Positions 48,160 to 59,277 of a DNA stretch of 64,000 bases are shown piece after piece. Positions within the stretch are counted from its first letter, which is position 1. Each line of letters opens with the position of its first letter. Position numbers and translations under genes: made by a program. The DNA lies in the NCBI RefSeq assembly GCF_007655255.1, contig NZ_VMYE01000002.1, forward strand, positions 124,001 through 188,000, in the 5' to 3' direction. The notes under the pieces are model-generated. The model was not told where the DNA came from, searched no databases, and worked only from the letters and a program-made list of their open reading frames with translations. The stretch is from Extensimonas perlucida. Its GTDB lineage: Bacteria; Pseudomonadota; Gammaproteobacteria; Burkholderiales; Burkholderiaceae_C.

Positions 48160-48798
48160 TCAGTGCTGCACGCGCACCAGCGCTGCGTCCACGCCGGCCG
48201 CTGCCAGTTTGCCCTTGAGGTCCTCGGCATCGTCACGTTTGGCAAAAGGCCCCACGCGCACGCGGAACACCGTGCGGCCGTTTTGCTCGCGCTCGCTCAC
48301 GCGCGCTTCCCAGCCCAGCATGGCCAGCTTGGCGCGCTGGGCGTCGGCTTCGGCCTGGGAGCGGAAAGCACCGGCTTGAACAAAGTAGTCGAAGGCGTTG
48401 CCGTCTGCAGCCGCGGCGCGGGCCGCAGCAAGCTCACCCAGGGGGTCGGCGGAGCCGGCCTTGGCATCGGCTTTGCCGGCGGCGGGCTTGGCGCCGGAGA
48501 CGGCGGCCTCTGCATCGGCCGGCGCGGGCGCGGCCGTGGCGGCTGGGGTGGAGGCGGGTTGCGCGGAGGGCTGTGCGATCGGTGCCGGGTTTTTGCCGTA
48601 GAGCGGCGCGTTCGGGTCCCAGTTCTTGTTCTTCTGGTCTTCCTGCGCGTCCTGGCCCGGCGAGCGGATGACGCCCTTGTTCATGAAGGGCACGGGCACC
48701 TTGGTCACATAGACGGCCACGACCAGGGCAATGCCCAGGCCCACGACCAGGCCGATGATGAAGCCGACGATGGTGCCGCCCTGTTGCTGCTTGTGCAT
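48160..48798 (-). CDS. SPOR-domain membrane protein (FtsN-like)
   Basis: 212 residues. A short cytoplasmic N-terminus and one helix (IVGFIIGLVVGLGIALVVAV, about residues 9-28) precede a Pro/Ala-rich periplasmic linker and a C-terminal SPOR domain (DYFVQAGAFRSQAEADAQRA to the end). SPOR domains bind denuded septal peptidoglycan, so this is likely a division protein. In Burkholderiales a gene of this type commonly sits between argS and dsbA. It starts 11 bases after argS. Confidence 0.9.
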   Translation of the reverse strand: MHKQQQGGTIVGFIIGLVVGLGIALVVAVYVTKVPVPFMNKGVIRSPGQDAQEDQKNKNWDPNAPLYGKNPAPIAQPSAQPASTPAATAAPAPADAEAAVSGAKPAAGKADAKAGSADPLGELAAARAAAADGNAFDYFVQAGAFRSQAEADAQRAKLAMLGWEARVSEREQNGRTVFRVRVGPFAKRDDAEDLKGKLAAAGVDAALVRVQH

Positions 48799-48809
48799 GT
48801 TCTACCCAC

Positions 48810-50507
48810 CTACATTCTTTGCGGCGCCGCGACGCCGAGCACCGCGAGGCCATTGTGCAATACCTGCGCCGTGGCGGCGACGAGCGCCAGGCGGGCGCGC
48901 TTGACGGCTTCATCATCGACGAGGATGCGCTCGGCGTCGTAGTAGCTGTGGTAGCTCGCCGCCAGGTCGCGCAGGTAAAAGCTCACGTCGTGTGGCGCCT
49001 CGCTGTGCGTGGCGGCGCTGAGCATGTCAGGGTACTTGGCCAGTTGCAGCATCAGCGCCTGCGCCTCACGGCCTTGCAGGGGCGAAAGGTCAACCTGCGC
49101 GAGCGCAGCCACGTCGCCACCCCAGGCAGCGAGCACCGAGCAGATGCGCGCATGGGCGTATTGCACGTAATACACCGGGTTGTCGTTGTTCTGCGCCACG
49201 GCCAGATCGACGTCGAAGGTGTATTCGGTGTCGGGCTTGCGGCTGAGCAGGAAAAAGCGCACCGCGTCCTTGCTCGTCCACTCGATCAAGTCACGCAGCG
49301 TGACGTAGCTGCCTGCGCGCTTGCTGATCTTGACCTCCTGCCCGCCCTTGGTCACGCGCACCATGGTGTGCAGCACGTAGTCGGGGTAGCCGGGCGGGAT
49401 GCCGATGTCGAGCGCCTGCAGGCCGGCGCGCACGCGCGCAATGGTGCCGTGATGATCCGTGCCCTGCACGTTCACCGCCTTGGTGAAGCCGCGCTCCCAC
49501 TTCGTCACGTGGTAGGCCACGTCGGGCACGAAGTAGGTGTAGCTGCCGTCCTGTTTGCGCATGACGCGGTCTTTGTCGTCGCCATATTCGGTGGTCTTGA
49601 GCCACAGCGCGCCGTCTTGCTCGTAGGTCTTGCCCTTGGCGATCAGGCGCTGCACGGTTTGCTCGACGCGGCCGCTGGTGTAGAGGCTGGACTCGAGGTA
49701 ATACTGGTCGAACCTGAGGTCGAAGGCGCGCAGGTCTTTGTCCTGCTCGTGGCGCAGGTAGGCCACGGCGAAGTGGCGGATCGACTCGATGTCCTCGACG
49801 TCGCCGCTCGCAGTGAAGGCGCAGTCGTCGGCCTGCACGGTTTGCCGGGCGAGGAAGGCGTCGGCGATGTCCTGGATGTAGTCGCCGTTGTAAAAATTTT
49901 TGCTCTCGGGGTTGTCGGGGTCGGTGGGCCAGCACGGGTCGCCGGGCTTGAAGCCCTTGGCGCGCAACTGCACGCTGCGCGCGAGCGTTTGAATTTGCAC
50001 GCCCGCGTCGTTGTAATAAAACTCGCGGTGCACGCTCCAGCCCTGCGAAGCGAACAGGTGGCACAGCGCATCGCCTATGGCCGCCTGGCGCCCGTGGCCC
50101 ACGTGCAGCGGCCCCGTGGGGTTGGCCGAGACGAATTCGACGATCACGCGGCCGCCGTGCGCGGGTTGAAAGCCGTAGCGCGCGCCGGCCGTCAGCACTT
50201 CGCGCACCACCTGCTGGTGTGCGGCGGGCAGCAGGCGCAGGTTGATGAAGCCCGGGCCGGCAATTTCTATGCTGGCCACCCAGCGCTGGAAGGTGGGCGC
50301 TGCGAGCAGCGCAGTGCGCAGTTTTTCTGCGACTTGGCGTGGATTGAGCTGCAGCGGCTTGGCTAGCTGCAGCGCGGCCGTGCAGGCGAGGTCGCCGTGT
50401 GTGGCCGCCTTGGGCGATTCGAAGGCCGCCTTGGCGCCGGCACCGGGGGAGAGTTGTTCGAGCGCAGCCGCCAGGTCGGCGAGCAATTCTTGTTTGACGG
50501 AAAGCAT
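48810..50507 (-). CDS. argS: Arginyl-tRNA synthetase
   Basis: 565 residues, class I synthetase charging tRNA-Arg. The HIGH-type signature is [19 protein letters not shown] and the KMSKS-like loop is [13 protein letters not shown]. The N-terminal additional domain and the C-terminal anticodon-binding DALR domain (CSVLAAWG onward) are present. It heads the argS-SPOR-dsbA run. Confidence 0.96.
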   Translation of the reverse strand: MLSVKQELLADLAAALEQLSPGAGAKAAFESPKAATHGDLACTAALQLAKPLQLNPRQVAEKLRTALLAAPTFQRWVASIEIAGPGFINLRLLPAAHQQVVREVLTAGARYGFQPAHGGRVIVEFVSANPTGPLHVGHGRQAAIGDALCHLFASQGWSVHREFYYNDAGVQIQTLARSVQLRAKGFKPGDPCWPTDPDNPESKNFYNGDYIQDIADAFLARQTVQADDCAFTASGDVEDIESIRHFAVAYLRHEQDKDLRAFDLRFDQYYLESSLYTSGRVEQTVQRLIAKGKTYEQDGALWLKTTEYGDDKDRVMRKQDGSYTYFVPDVAYHVTKWERGFTKAVNVQGTDHHGTIARVRAGLQALDIGIPPGYPDYVLHTMVRVTKGGQEVKISKRAGSYVTLRDLIEWTSKDAVRFFLLSRKPDTEYTFDVDLAVAQNNDNPVYYVQYAHARICSVLAAWGGDVAALAQVDLSPLQGREAQALMLQLAKYPDMLSAATHSEAPHDVSFYLRDLAASYHSYYDAERILVDDEAVKRARLALVAATAQVLHNGLAVLGVAAPQRM

Positions 50508-50730
50508 CGCGCGATTCTACGAGGCGCTCTGGCGAGATTGCTGGCGCGGTTGCTGTCGCAAGTGGCCCGCGCCGCGCCGGATTCCGGCCACGCCGCCGCT
50601 GTGGCGTTTGCGGCACGCGCGGGCACAGTGAACTGCTGCGGGCCGTTGTGGGCGCGCTGGAGCTATGGTGCAATGCGAGCGGGGTGTCATGCCCTGTTGA
50701 CTCCTTTATCTACTCTTTCAGGAGAACCGC

Positions 50731-51090
50731 ATGAAACAGCTTCTTTCCATGTCCGTGCTGGGCCTTGCCCTCGCGATGGGCGCTGCCCACGCAGCCGATA
50801 GTGCCAGCGCCGCGGCCGGTGCAGCGAGCAAGCCCGCCGCTGCCCCCACGGCGCAGCAGGAAAAAATGAAGGCTTGCAACGCCCAGGCCAAGGGCAAGAA
50901 GGGCGACGAGCGCAAAGCCTTCATGAAAGAATGCCTGAGCAACAAGCCTGCTGGCGCACCCGCCGCTGCAGCCAGTCAAGCCGCCGCACCCCAAACCCAG
51001 CAGGAAAAGATGAAAGTCTGCAGCGCCGAAGCCAAAGGCAAGAAAGGCGACGAGCGCAAGGCCTTCATGGCCGAATGCCTCAAAAAATAA
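50731..51090 (+). CDS. PsiF repeat protein
   Basis: 119 residues. A signal peptide (MKQLLSMSVLGLALAMGAAH) leads to two near-identical PsiF repeats, each QQEKMKxCxAxAKGKKGDERKA-type with paired Cys, joined by an Ala/Pro-rich linker. PsiF was first described as phosphate-starvation inducible in E. coli; its molecular role is not known. The ATG follows an AGGAG ribosome site. Divergent from argS. A mobile-element copy begins 28 bases after its stop codon. Confidence 0.9.
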   Translation: MKQLLSMSVLGLALAMGAAHAADSASAAAGAASKPAAAPTAQQEKMKACNAQAKGKKGDERKAFMKECLSNKPAGAPAAAASQAAAPQTQQEKMKVCSAEAKGKKGDERKAFMAECLKK

Positions 51091-51122
51091 GCCTTCGCTG
51101 CTGAACCCAAAGGCCGGCCTAG

Positions 51123-51284
51123 GAGCCTGTCGGACTTTGGAATCGTCGGCTGCGAATGCGCCGCAGCGGCCCATTTTTTACCGTCTTCTTGCCCCATAGC
51201 ACCACTATGGGGGCGGCGCATCCGGCAAAAACTGGCCTCGCTGGGGCGCATTCTCGCTTTCGACGCCCAAAGTCCGACAGGCTC
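51123..51284 (-). mobile_element. MITE-like palindromic element, copy 4, intergenic
   Basis: 162 bp, opposite orientation to copies 1 and 2, flanked on both sides by CTAG (51119-51122, 51285-51288). One extra base relative to copies 1 and 2 (in a C run near the centre) makes element plus flank 166 bp, not a multiple of three. The centre forms a perfect hairpin, CCCCATAG-CACCA-CTATGGGG, at 51192-51212. It separates the PsiF gene from a convergent membrane-protein gene and might act as a terminator. Confidence 0.88.
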
Positions 51285-51322
51285 CTAGCGTCGGCTTTTG
51301 CTTTTTCGGCGGCGGTGCAGTT

Positions 51323-51769
51323 TTACCAGCCGCGCGCCCAGAACACGGCGAGCACGGCAATCACTGGCAGCAGGTGCGACTCGAACATGATGAGCCGGCG
51401 CACCGTGCGCACTGCGTCGGCGCCGGGCAGCGCGCCCGTGGAATGCAGCGTACGTTGCCAGCGGCGCAAGGCCAGCGTGGGCGCCACGTGCAAGGCCGCC
51501 ATGAGCACGAACAGCGTCACCTTGAGATGCAAAAGCGGCTGCGGCGCGTACCACGCCGCGCCCTTGATGCCCCAGAACACCCGCGCGAGCCCCGTGGCCA
51601 GCACGGCAGCCAGGCACACGAGGTAGATCACATTCAAGCGGCCCAGGCGCTGCACCACCGCGGCATTGAGCCATTCGATGCGGCACAGCGCGGCTTGGCT
51701 CGAGAGGAATACCGTCAAGGTCAGCACGGCCACCAGGTGCAGCGCGGCCAGCAGGGCTTCGAGGGTCAT
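51323..51769 (-). CDS. DUF2214-family membrane protein
   Basis: 148 residues with four hydrophobic helices (about residues 5-27, 45-65, 77-99 and 128-147), giving a small integral inner-membrane protein. The pattern ([37 protein letters not shown]) fits DUF2214. Function is unknown. The ATG at 51769 is chosen because the sequence upstream is not hydrophobic and overlaps the LysR end region. 43 bases separate it from the LysR gene. Confidence 0.75.
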   Translation of the reverse strand: MTLEALLAALHLVAVLTLTVFLSSQAALCRIEWLNAAVVQRLGRLNVIYLVCLAAVLATGLARVFWGIKGAAWYAPQPLLHLKVTLFVLMAALHVAPTLALRRWQRTLHSTGALPGADAVRTVRRLIMFESHLLPVIAVLAVFWARGW

Positions 51770-51812
51770 GGCGGACGCCCTTTCAGAGAAGAAAACCCAA
51801 GGGAGGGAGCCT

Positions 51813-52760
51813 TCAGGCAGCCTGCCCAAAGAACCCCGGCTGGGCGTAATTGTGCTTGAGGAAGTCTATCCACAGGCGCAGGCGCAGTGGCAGGTGCTTG
51901 CGTTGCAAAAACACCGCGTAAATACCGTTGGGCGGCGCGGCATACGCTGCCAGCACCTCGACGAGCCGGCCCGCGGCAATATCGGCGGCCACCTCCCAGG
52001 TGCTGCGCCAGGCGATGCCGTGGCCTGCGAGGCACCAGTCGTGCAGCACTTGCCCGTCCGAACAGTCGAGCGGCCCGGCGGGTTTGAAATGCACGATTTC
52101 ACCGCCACCACTGCCACCGCCGGTGCCACCACCGGATGCCGGCACGCGAAACGCCCAGCCGCGCGTCTGCGCCGCTTCGCTCGAGAGCGCAAGGCAAGCG
52201 TGCGCCGCCAGCTCGCCCGGGTGCTGCGGCGTGCCGCGGCGCTGCAGGTACTCGGGCGTGGCCACGCACAGGCGCCGGTTGTCCGCGAGGCGGATGCTCA
52301 CGAGCGACGAGTCGGGAAAGTCGCCCACGCGTACCGCGCAGTCGAAGCCCTCGGCAGCCAGATCGAGCACGCGGTCGCTGAGCGACAGCGACAGCGTCAC
52401 CTCGGGGTGCGCCGCGTGAAACTGCGGCAGCAGCGGCGCCACGTGGCGGCGCCCGAAGCCTGCGGGCGCCGTGATGCGCAAATGCCCCGCCGCGCGCACG
52501 CCGCCTGCGGACACGCTGGCCTCGGCATGGGCCACGTCGGCAAGCAGGCGCTGGCAGTCTTCGAGAAAGGCGCTGCCCTCGTGCGTGAGGCTGATGCGTC
52601 GCGTGGTGCGCACGAGCAGCTTGACGCCCAGATGCGCTTCGAGCGCGTCTATGCGCCGCCCGATCAGCGCAGGCGCCACACCTTCAGCGCGCGCCGCAGC
52701 GCTCAGGCTGCCGCGCGTGGCCACGGCGACGAAGGAGGCAAATGCCTTGAGCTTGTCCAT
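51813..52760 (-). CDS. LysR-family transcription regulator
   Basis: 315 residues. The N-terminal winged helix-turn-helix is [20 protein letters not shown] through about residue 60; a two-lobed effector-binding domain follows ([20 protein letters not shown]). It belongs to the CrgA/DsdC-like large LysR group. A Gly-rich insert, [11 protein letters not shown], interrupts the effector domain around residue 215. It is divergent from glcB across 144 bases and may control it, but the ligand is unknown. Confidence 0.9.
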   Translation of the reverse strand: MDKLKAFASFVAVATRGSLSAAARAEGVAPALIGRRIDALEAHLGVKLLVRTTRRISLTHEGSAFLEDCQRLLADVAHAEASVSAGGVRAAGHLRITAPAGFGRRHVAPLLPQFHAAHPEVTLSLSLSDRVLDLAAEGFDCAVRVGDFPDSSLVSIRLADNRRLCVATPEYLQRRGTPQHPGELAAHACLALSSEAAQTRGWAFRVPASGGGTGGGSGGGEIVHFKPAGPLDCSDGQVLHDWCLAGHGIAWRSTWEVAADIAAGRLVEVLAAYAAPPNGIYAVFLQRKHLPLRLRLWIDFLKHNYAQPGFFGQAA

Positions 52761-52904
52761 TCACTTTCCACTTTTGCAAAAAAGTTGCAGGTTTCGATAT
52801 TTTCAGGGGATTTATGTGCGTGGACAAATCGAATACAGTGGCCCGCTTTCGCACGCCGCGCTGCGTGTGCCCGCGTTTTGCCCTTTTGGCTGAGAGGAAT
52901 CCCG

Positions 52905-55136
52905 ATGACCGCACGCACCACCGTCCACCGCCTGCAGGTGGCCACCATCTTGTATGACTTCATCGAGCAGCAGGTGCTGCCCGGCACCGGCGTCGCAAGC
53001 GCTGCGTTCTGGCGCGGCTTCGATGCCATCGTCGCCGACCTCGCGCCCAAGAACATCGCTCTGCTGGCCGAGCGCGACCGCCTGCAGGCCGAGCTCGACG
53101 CCTGGCACAAGGCGCACCCCGGCCCCATTCAAGACATGGCCGCGTACCGCGCCTTCCTCGAACAAATCGGCTACCTCGTGCCGCAACCCGCGCAGGTGCA
53201 GGTGAGCACGGCGAACGTCGATGCCGAGCTCGCCTCGCAGGCCGGCCCGCAGCTCGTGGTGCCGATTTTGAACGCGCGCTACGCGCTCAACGCCGCCAAT
53301 GCGCGCTGGGGCAGCCTGTACGACGCGCTCTACGGCACCGACGTGCTGTCCGAAACCGAGGGCGCGACCAAGCGCACGCCCGACGGCAAGGCGTACAACC
53401 CCGTGCGTGGCGCCAAGGTGATCGCCTACGTGCGCCGCCTGCTCGACGCCTTTGCACCGCTGGCGCAGGGCTCGCACGCCGACGCCACGGCCTACCGCGT
53501 GGACGGCGGGCGTCTCTCCGTGGCGCTGCAAGGTGGCGCGAGCACGGGGCTCAAGGACGCCGCGCAGTTCGCCGGCTACCGCGGGGACGCGGCCCAGCCC
53601 AGCGCCGTGCTGCTGCGCCACCACGGCCTGCACATCGAAATCCAGATCGACCGTAACACGCCCATAGGCCAGAGCGACGCCGCGGGCGTGAGCGACGTGG
53701 TGCTCGAAGCGGCGCTCTCGACCATTCTCGACCTCGAAGACTCGGTGGCCGCCGTCGATGCCGAAGACAAGCTGCTGGGCTACAGCAACTGGCTGGGCAT
53801 TTTGCGCGGCACGCTCACTGAATCGTTCGAGAAAAACGGCAAGACGCTCACGCGCGGCCTCAACCCCGACCGCAGCTACACCGCACCCGTTGGCCAGGGC
53901 ACGCTGCGCCTGCACGGCCGCTCGCTGCTGTTCGTGCGCAACGTGGGCCACCTGATGACCAACCCAGCCATTCTCTACACCGCCGCCGACGGCACGGTCA
54001 AGGAGATTCCCGAAGGCATCATGGACGCCGTCGTCACCACCACGATCGCACTGCACGACCTGCAAGGCCATGGCAAGCTGCCCTCGGGCGAGGCGCTGCG
54101 CAACTCGCGCGCGGGCTCGGTGTACATCGTCAAGCCCAAGATGCACGGCCCGGCCGAAGTGGCCTTTGCCGCGGAATTATTCGGCCGCGTCGAGCAGATG
54201 CTGGGTCTTCCCGACAGCACCGTGAAGCTCGGCATCATGGACGAAGAGCGCCGCACCAGCGTGAACCTCAAAGCCTGCATCGCCGCCGCCGCGAGCCGCG
54301 TGGCCTTCATCAACACGGGCTTCCTCGACCGCACGGGCGACGAAATCCACACCGCGATGCACGCCGGCCCCATGATCCGCAAGGGCGACATGAAAAACAG
54401 CGCCTGGATTCAGGCGTATGAAAAGAACAACGTGCTCGTGGGCCTGGGCTGCGGGCTACGCGGCAAGGCGCAGATCGGCAAAGGCATGTGGGCCGCGCCC
54501 GACCTCATGGCGGCGATGCTCGAGCAAAAAATCGCCCACCCCAAGGCCGGCGCCAATACCGCCTGGGTGCCCAACCCCACCGCGGCCACGCTGCACGCGC
54601 TGCACTACCACCAGGTCAACGTCGCGCAGGTGCAGCAGGAGCTCGAGCGCATCGACGCCGATGCACAGCGCGAAAGCCTGCTGCAGGGCCTGCTGACGGC
54701 GCCTGTCGCAAGCCAGCCGAACTGGAGTGCGCAGGAGCGCCAGGAGGAGCTCGACAACAACCTGCAGGGTATTCTGGGCTACGTGGTGCGCTGGGTCGAT
54801 CAGGGCGTGGGCTGCTCCAAGGTGCCCGACATCCACAACATCGGCCTCATGGAAGACCGCGCCACGTTACGCATCAGCAGCCAGCATGTGGCCAACTGGC
54901 TGCTGCATGGCGTGGTGGGCTCCGAGCAGGTGCGCGCGACCTTCGAGCGCATGGCCGCCGTGGTCGATGCGCAAAACGCCGGCGATCCGCTGTACCGCCC
55001 CATGGCCGGCCATTTCGATACCAGCATGGCCTACCAGGCCGCGTGCGATCTGGTCTTCCAGGGCCTCACGCAACCGAGCGGCTACACCGAACCGCTGCTG
55101 CATGCCTGGCGCCTCAAGGTGAAGGCCGCGGCTTGA
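52905..55136 (+). CDS. glcB: Malate synthase G
   Basis: 743 residues, the usual length for isoform G. It condenses glyoxylate with acetyl-CoA to malate. The N-terminus is [20 protein letters not shown]. The active-site region includes [53 protein letters not shown]-type and the metal-binding [18 protein letters not shown]. Together with glycerate kinase elsewhere in the window it suits growth on glycolate, glyoxylate or purine-derived C2 units. The frame is open far upstream but the ATG at 52905 has GAGAGGA before it. Confidence 0.95.
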   Translation: MTARTTVHRLQVATILYDFIEQQVLPGTGVASAAFWRGFDAIVADLAPKNIALLAERDRLQAELDAWHKAHPGPIQDMAAYRAFLEQIGYLVPQPAQVQVSTANVDAELASQAGPQLVVPILNARYALNAANARWGSLYDALYGTDVLSETEGATKRTPDGKAYNPVRGAKVIAYVRRLLDAFAPLAQGSHADATAYRVDGGRLSVALQGGASTGLKDAAQFAGYRGDAAQPSAVLLRHHGLHIEIQIDRNTPIGQSDAAGVSDVVLEAALSTILDLEDSVAAVDAEDKLLGYSNWLGILRGTLTESFEKNGKTLTRGLNPDRSYTAPVGQGTLRLHGRSLLFVRNVGHLMTNPAILYTAADGTVKEIPEGIMDAVVTTTIALHDLQGHGKLPSGEALRNSRAGSVYIVKPKMHGPAEVAFAAELFGRVEQMLGLPDSTVKLGIMDEERRTSVNLKACIAAAASRVAFINTGFLDRTGDEIHTAMHAGPMIRKGDMKNSAWIQAYEKNNVLVGLGCGLRGKAQIGKGMWAAPDLMAAMLEQKIAHPKAGANTAWVPNPTAATLHALHYHQVNVAQVQQELERIDADAQRESLLQGLLTAPVASQPNWSAQERQEELDNNLQGILGYVVRWVDQGVGCSKVPDIHNIGLMEDRATLRISSQHVANWLLHGVVGSEQVRATFERMAAVVDAQNAGDPLYRPMAGHFDTSMAYQAACDLVFQGLTQPSGYTEPLLHAWRLKVKAAA

Positions 55137-55239
55137 GCGACCGAGCGTTTTTCGTGCGCCTGCCTTGCGTGCCCACAAAAGATCGGGCGGGCGCGGCAGC
55201 GGCGGGCCTGCGAAACCATGCTAGAATCTATAACTCTTT

Positions 55240-55325
55240 GGAGGGGTGCCCGAGTGGCTAAAGGGGGCAGACTGTAAATCTGTTGGCTTACGCCTACACT
55301 GGTTCGAATCCAGTCCCCTCCACCA
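55240..55325 (+). tRNA. tRNA-Tyr (GTA)
   Basis: 86 bases including encoded CCA. The acceptor GGAGGGG pairs with CCCCTCC, the T loop is GGTTCGAATCC, and a long variable arm is present as expected for a type II tRNA. The anticodon loop is CTGTAAA. First of three tRNAs upstream of tuf. Confidence 0.97.
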
Positions 55326-55389
55326 GCCATGGCGTGGTTGCATGGATGCCGTGAAGGCAAGGATGCTGGCCGCGATGTGTGCGGGTTGT

Positions 55390-55463
55390 GCGGGAGTAGT
55401 TCAATGGTAGAACCCTAGCCTTCCAAGCTAATGACGCGGGTTCGATTCCCGTCTCCCGCTCCA
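55390..55463 (+). tRNA. tRNA-Gly (TCC)
   Basis: 74 bases including CCA. Acceptor GCGGGAG pairs with CTCCCGC, anticodon loop CTTCCAA gives TCC, and the T loop is GGTTCGATTCC. It lies between tRNA-Tyr and tRNA-Thr. Confidence 0.97.
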
Positions 55464-55510
55464 TTGGAAGTTTTGTGAGTGTTGTGTGCCGCCTCAGGGC
55501 GCCACCTCTT

Positions 55511-55585
<75 letters not shown>

Positions 55586-55661
55586 TTTTTTGGTGTGTCC
55601 AAGTTTGGTTGCGCCGAGTTTCGGTTGTTGTATTGATACAAATATTTTTCGGAGTCGGAAA

Positions 55662-56852
55662 ATGGCAAAAGGAAAATTCGAACGCACGAAGCCGCACGTG
55701 AACGTGGGCACGATTGGTCACGTGGATCATGGCAAGACCACGCTGACGGCGGCCATCGCCACGGTGCTGTCGGCCAAGTTCGGCGGTGAAGCCAAGAAAT
55801 ACGACGAAATCGACGCAGCGCCTGAAGAAAAGGCGCGCGGCATCACCATCAACACCGCGCACGTCGAATACGAAACCGCCAGCCGCCACTACGCCCACGT
55901 GGACTGCCCCGGCCACGCCGACTATGTGAAGAACATGATCACCGGCGCAGCCCAAATGGACGGCGCCATCCTCGTCGTCTCCGCCGCCGACGGCCCCATG
56001 CCGCAAACGCGCGAGCACATCCTGCTGGCCCGCCAGGTGGGCGTGCCCTACATCATCGTCTTCCTCAACAAGTGCGACATGGTCGACGACGAAGAACTGC
56101 TCGAACTCGTCGAAATGGAAGTGCGCGAACTGCTCGACAAATACGACTTCCCCGGCGACGACACGCCCATCATCCGCGGCTCGGCCAAACTCGCCCTCGA
56201 AGGCGACAAAGGTCCGCTCGGTGAGCAAGCCATCATGAAGCTCGCCGAAGCCCTGGACAGCTACATCCCCACGCCCGAGCGCGCCATCGACCAGCCCTTC
56301 CTCATGCCCGTCGAAGACGTGTTCTCCATCTCCGGACGCGGCACCGTGGTCACGGGCCGTGTCGAGCGCGGCGTCATCAAAGTCGGCGAAGAAATCGAAA
56401 TCGTCGGCATCCGTGACACGCAAAAAACCACCTGCACCGGCGTGGAAATGTTCCGCAAGCTGCTCGACCAGGGCCAGGCCGGCGACAACGTCGGTATCCT
56501 GCTGCGCGGCACCAAGCGCGAAGACGTTGAGCGCGGCCAGGTGCTGGCCAAGCCCGGCACCATCAAGCCGCACACGCACTTCACCGCTGAAGTCTATGTG
56601 CTGTCCAAGGAAGAAGGCGGCCGCCACACGCCGTTCTTCAACAACTACCGTCCGCAGTTCTACTTCCGCACCACCGACGTGACCGGCGCGATCGAGCTGC
56701 CGGCCGACAAGGAAATGGTGATGCCTGGCGACAACGTGACGATCACCGTCAAGCTGATCAACCCCATCGCCATGGAAGAAGGCCTGCGCTTTGCCATCCG
56801 TGAAGGCGGGCGCACCGTCGGCGCCGGCGTCGTGGCAAAGATTCTTGCCTGA
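55662..56852 (+). CDS. tuf: Elongation factor Tu
   Basis: 396 residues, standard length. It delivers aminoacyl-tRNA to the ribosome. GTPase motifs are [10 protein letters not shown], the switch [22 protein letters not shown] and NKCDM. Domains 2 and 3 are complete. The ATG follows a GGAG ribosome site. Placement after the tRNA-Tyr-Gly-Thr cluster and before tRNA-Trp-secE is the conserved arrangement, which marks it as the tufB-position copy. Confidence 0.98.
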   Translation: MAKGKFERTKPHVNVGTIGHVDHGKTTLTAAIATVLSAKFGGEAKKYDEIDAAPEEKARGITINTAHVEYETASRHYAHVDCPGHADYVKNMITGAAQMDGAILVVSAADGPMPQTREHILLARQVGVPYIIVFLNKCDMVDDEELLELVEMEVRELLDKYDFPGDDTPIIRGSAKLALEGDKGPLGEQAIMKLAEALDSYIPTPERAIDQPFLMPVEDVFSISGRGTVVTGRVERGVIKVGEEIEIVGIRDTQKTTCTGVEMFRKLLDQGQAGDNVGILLRGTKREDVERGQVLAKPGTIKPHTHFTAEVYVLSKEEGGRHTPFFNNYRPQFYFRTTDVTGAIELPADKEMVMPGDNVTITVKLINPIAMEEGLRFAIREGGRTVGAGVVAKILA

Positions 56853-56871
56853 GGCTTGAGAGAGGTTCAGT

Positions 56872-56947
56872 AGGGGTATAGCTCAATTGGCAGAGCGTCG
56901 GTCTCCAAAACCGAAGGTTGTAGGTTCGATTCCTACTGCCCCTGCCA
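56872..56947 (+). tRNA. tRNA-Trp (CCA)
   Basis: 76 bases including CCA end. Acceptor AGGGGTA pairs with TGCCCCT, the anticodon loop is CTCCAAA, and the T loop is GGTTCGATTCC. Lies between tuf and secE as usual. Confidence 0.97.
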
Positions 56948-56966
56948 CTTGAAGGTGGCCTTCACG

Positions 56967-56989
56967 AGCCCGCCAAACTCTGGCGGGCT
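56967..56989. terminator. GC-rich stem-loop between tRNA-Trp and secE
   Basis: AGCCCGCCA and TGGCGGGCT form a perfect 9-bp stem with a 5-base loop, 49 bases before secE. No T run follows, so partial termination or tRNA/mRNA processing is more likely than full termination. Confidence 0.45.
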
Positions 56990-57037
56990 TCAGTGTCTTC
57001 AAGGCGCTGGAAACGAGATTGCGGGAATACATCAGAT

Positions 57038-57424
57038 ATGGCCACAACACAGGTCGAAACCGTACAAACGGGTGCAGATAAAGCCAAAATCGCAGCAGTA
57101 GTGGTTTTGGTGCTCGCTTCTGTGGCCGGCTTTTATTTGCTCGCCAAACAGGGTGCGGTGGTGCAATGGGCCGTCCTGCTGCTGGGTCTTGTGCTTGCAG
57201 TGGGTGTTTTTCTGCTCTCGGAGCCCGGGCGGCGTTTTGTCGGCTTCGCCCGTGAAGCCTGGCGTGAGGTCAAAAAAGTCGTTTGGCCCAGCCGCAAAGA
57301 AGCGGTGCAGATGACGGCTTATGTATTTGCTTTCGTCGTGATCATGGCATTGTTTTTGTGGATGACGGACAAAACGCTGGAGTGGGTTTTGTACGATCTG
57401 GTGTTGGGTTGGAGAAAATCATGA
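57038..57424 (+). CDS. secE: Preprotein translocase subunit SecE
   Basis: 128 residues with three membrane helices, as in enteric SecE. The conserved cytoplasmic motif is [20 protein letters not shown], followed by the essential third helix. It clamps the SecY channel. The ATG ([10 protein letters not shown]) is chosen over in-frame codons upstream that lie in the leader. Its stop overlaps the nusG start by 4 bases. Confidence 0.95.
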   Translation: MATTQVETVQTGADKAKIAAVVVLVLASVAGFYLLAKQGAVVQWAVLLLGLVLAVGVFLLSEPGRRFVGFAREAWREVKKVVWPSRKEAVQMTAYVFAFVVIMALFLWMTDKTLEWVLYDLVLGWRKS

Positions 57425-58008
57425 CGAATGTTACGGAAGCGGTTGAGGCCGCGAACAACCTGTCTCCTGCCACTCCGGGTATGCAATGGTATATCGTCCA
57501 TGCTTATTCCGGCATGGAGAAGGCGGTCGAGCGCAACATTCGCGAACGGATCGCGCGCTCCGGCATGCAGGATAAATTCGGCCGTATCCTCGTGCCCACC
57601 GAAGAGGTGGTCGAAATCAAAAACGGTCAGCGCAAGACGGCAGAACGGCGTTTGTTTCCGGGCTACGTGTTCGTCGAAATGGTCATGGACGACGATACCT
57701 GGCACCTCGTCAAACATACGAGCAAGGTCACGGGCTTTGTCGGTGGAGCAAAAAACCGCCCCGCGCCGATTTCGGAAGAAGAGGTGCAAAAAATCCTCCA
57801 GCAGATGCAGGAGGGGGCTGAAAAGCCGCGCCACAAAGTCGAATTCATGGTGGGCGAAGTGGTGCGCATCAAAGATGGGCCATTCACCGATTTCAATGGC
57901 GCGGTGGAAGAAGTCAATTACGAGAAAAGCCGCTTGCGCGTTTCCGTCATGATCTTCGGACGCTCCACCCCGGTGGAACTCGAATTCGCCCAGGTGGAAA
58001 AAACCTGA
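57421..58008 (+). CDS. nusG: Transcription elongation/antitermination factor NusG
   Basis: 195 residues. The N-terminal NGN domain starts [19 protein letters not shown], and the C-terminal KOW motif is [20 protein letters not shown]. It links RNA polymerase with Rho or the ribosome. An ATGA overlap couples it to secE. Confidence 0.97.
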   Translation: MTNVTEAVEAANNLSPATPGMQWYIVHAYSGMEKAVERNIRERIARSGMQDKFGRILVPTEEVVEIKNGQRKTAERRLFPGYVFVEMVMDDDTWHLVKHTSKVTGFVGGAKNRPAPISEEEVQKILQQMQEGAEKPRHKVEFMVGEVVRIKDGPFTDFNGAVEEVNYEKSRLRVSVMIFGRSTPVELEFAQVEKT

Positions 58009-58149
58009 AAGGCCCTTGCGCCGTTTGGCGCAAGGCTGCGAAAAGAACGGTGCGCTTTCCGGCTCGGCGCACGAAATACATTTCAAAGAGTCGTTTATCA
58101 CGGGGAGCCTGCAGGAGATGCAGGCGTTCGCACCCGTAAGGAGTAAAGC

Positions 58150-58581
58150 ATGGCGAAGAAAATCGTCGGCTTCATCAAGCTGCAAGTGCCAGCTGGTAAA
58201 GCCAATCCCTCACCACCCATTGGCCCGGCGCTCGGTCAACGCGGTCTCAACATCATGGAGTTCTGCAAGGCATTCAATGCCCAGACCCAGGGTGTGGAGC
58301 CGGGCCTGCCGCTGCCAGTGGTGATCACCGCCTTTGCGGACAAGAGCTTCACTTTCATCATCAAGACGCCGCCCGCGACGACGCTGATCAAAAAAGCGAT
58401 CAAGCTCGAAAAAGGCTCTTCCAATGCGCTCAAGACCAAGGTCGGCAAGATCACGCGCGCGCAGCTCGAAGAAATAGCGCAAACCAAGATGAAAGACATG
58501 AATGCAGCCAGCCTGGATGCGGCGGTGCGCACCTTGGCGGGTTCGGCGCGCTCCATGGGCGTTTCGGTGGAGGGTTTGTAA
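58150..58581 (+). CDS. rplK: 50S ribosomal protein L11
   Basis: 143 residues. [20 protein letters not shown] and the [19 protein letters not shown] segment are diagnostic. It binds 23S rRNA at the GTPase centre. The stop is directly followed by the rplA ATG. A 141-base leader separates it from nusG. Confidence 0.98.
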   Translation: MAKKIVGFIKLQVPAGKANPSPPIGPALGQRGLNIMEFCKAFNAQTQGVEPGLPLPVVITAFADKSFTFIIKTPPATTLIKKAIKLEKGSSNALKTKVGKITRAQLEEIAQTKMKDMNAASLDAAVRTLAGSARSMGVSVEGL

Positions 58582-59277
58582 ATGGCCAAGTTGACGAAAA
58601 AGCAAAAAGCCTTGCAGGGCAAGGTGGACAGCACCAAGCTGTATCCGCTGGGTGAGGCTCTGGCGCTCGTGAAGGAAGCCGCAACGGCCAAGTTCGACGA
58701 ATCGATCGATGTTGCCGTGCAGCTTGGCGTCGATGCGAAGAAGTCCGACCAGGTGGTGCGTGGCGCCGTGGTGCTGCCCAATGGCACCGGCAAAACCACG
58801 CGCGTGGCAGTGTTCGCCCAAGGCGCCAAGGCAGATGAGGCCAAGGCGGCCGGTGCCGACATCGTCGGAATGGACGACCTGGCTGCCATGATCAAGGCCG
58901 GCGACATGCCGTTTGACGTGGTGATTGCCGCGCCGGATGCCATGCGCATCGTCGGCACGCTGGGCCAGATTCTCGGTCCGCGCGGTCTGATGCCTAACCC
59001 CAAAGTGGGTACGGTGACGCCCGATGTGGCCACGGCTGTCAAGAATGCCAAGGCGGGTCAGGTGCAGTTCCGCGTGGACAAGGCCGGTATCGTGCACGGC
59101 ACGATTGGCCGCCGCTCGTTCGAAAACGAAAAACTGCAAGGCAACCTCGCGGCCCTCATCGACGCGCTGAACAAGGCCAAGCCCGCATCGAGCAAGGGGC
59201 AATACCTGCGCAAGGTGGCTTTGTCCTCGACCATGGGTATCGGGGTGCGGGTAGATACCCAATCCATCGCTGCCTGA
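58582..59277 (+). CDS. rplA: 50S ribosomal protein L1
   Basis: 231 residues. The L1 signature is visible in [20 protein letters not shown]. In enterics L1 represses translation of the rplK-rplA mRNA by binding the leader; the 141-base rplK leader here could serve the same purpose. Confidence 0.98.
   Translation: MAKLTKKQKALQGKVDSTKLYPLGEALALVKEAATAKFDESIDVAVQLGVDAKKSDQVVRGAVVLPNGTGKTTRVAVFAQGAKADEAKAAGADIVGMDDLAAMIKAGDMPFDVVIAAPDAMRIVGTLGQILGPRGLMPNPKVGTVTPDVATAVKNAKAGQVQFRVDKAGIVHGTIGRRSFENEKLQGNLAALIDALNKAKPASSKGQYLRKVALSSTMGIGVRVDTQSIAA

Noticed and set aside
51666-52904. 413-codon upstream extension of the malate synthase frame
   Set aside because: It runs antisense through the LysR gene and lacks similarity; malate synthase begins at its own ATG with a ribosome site.
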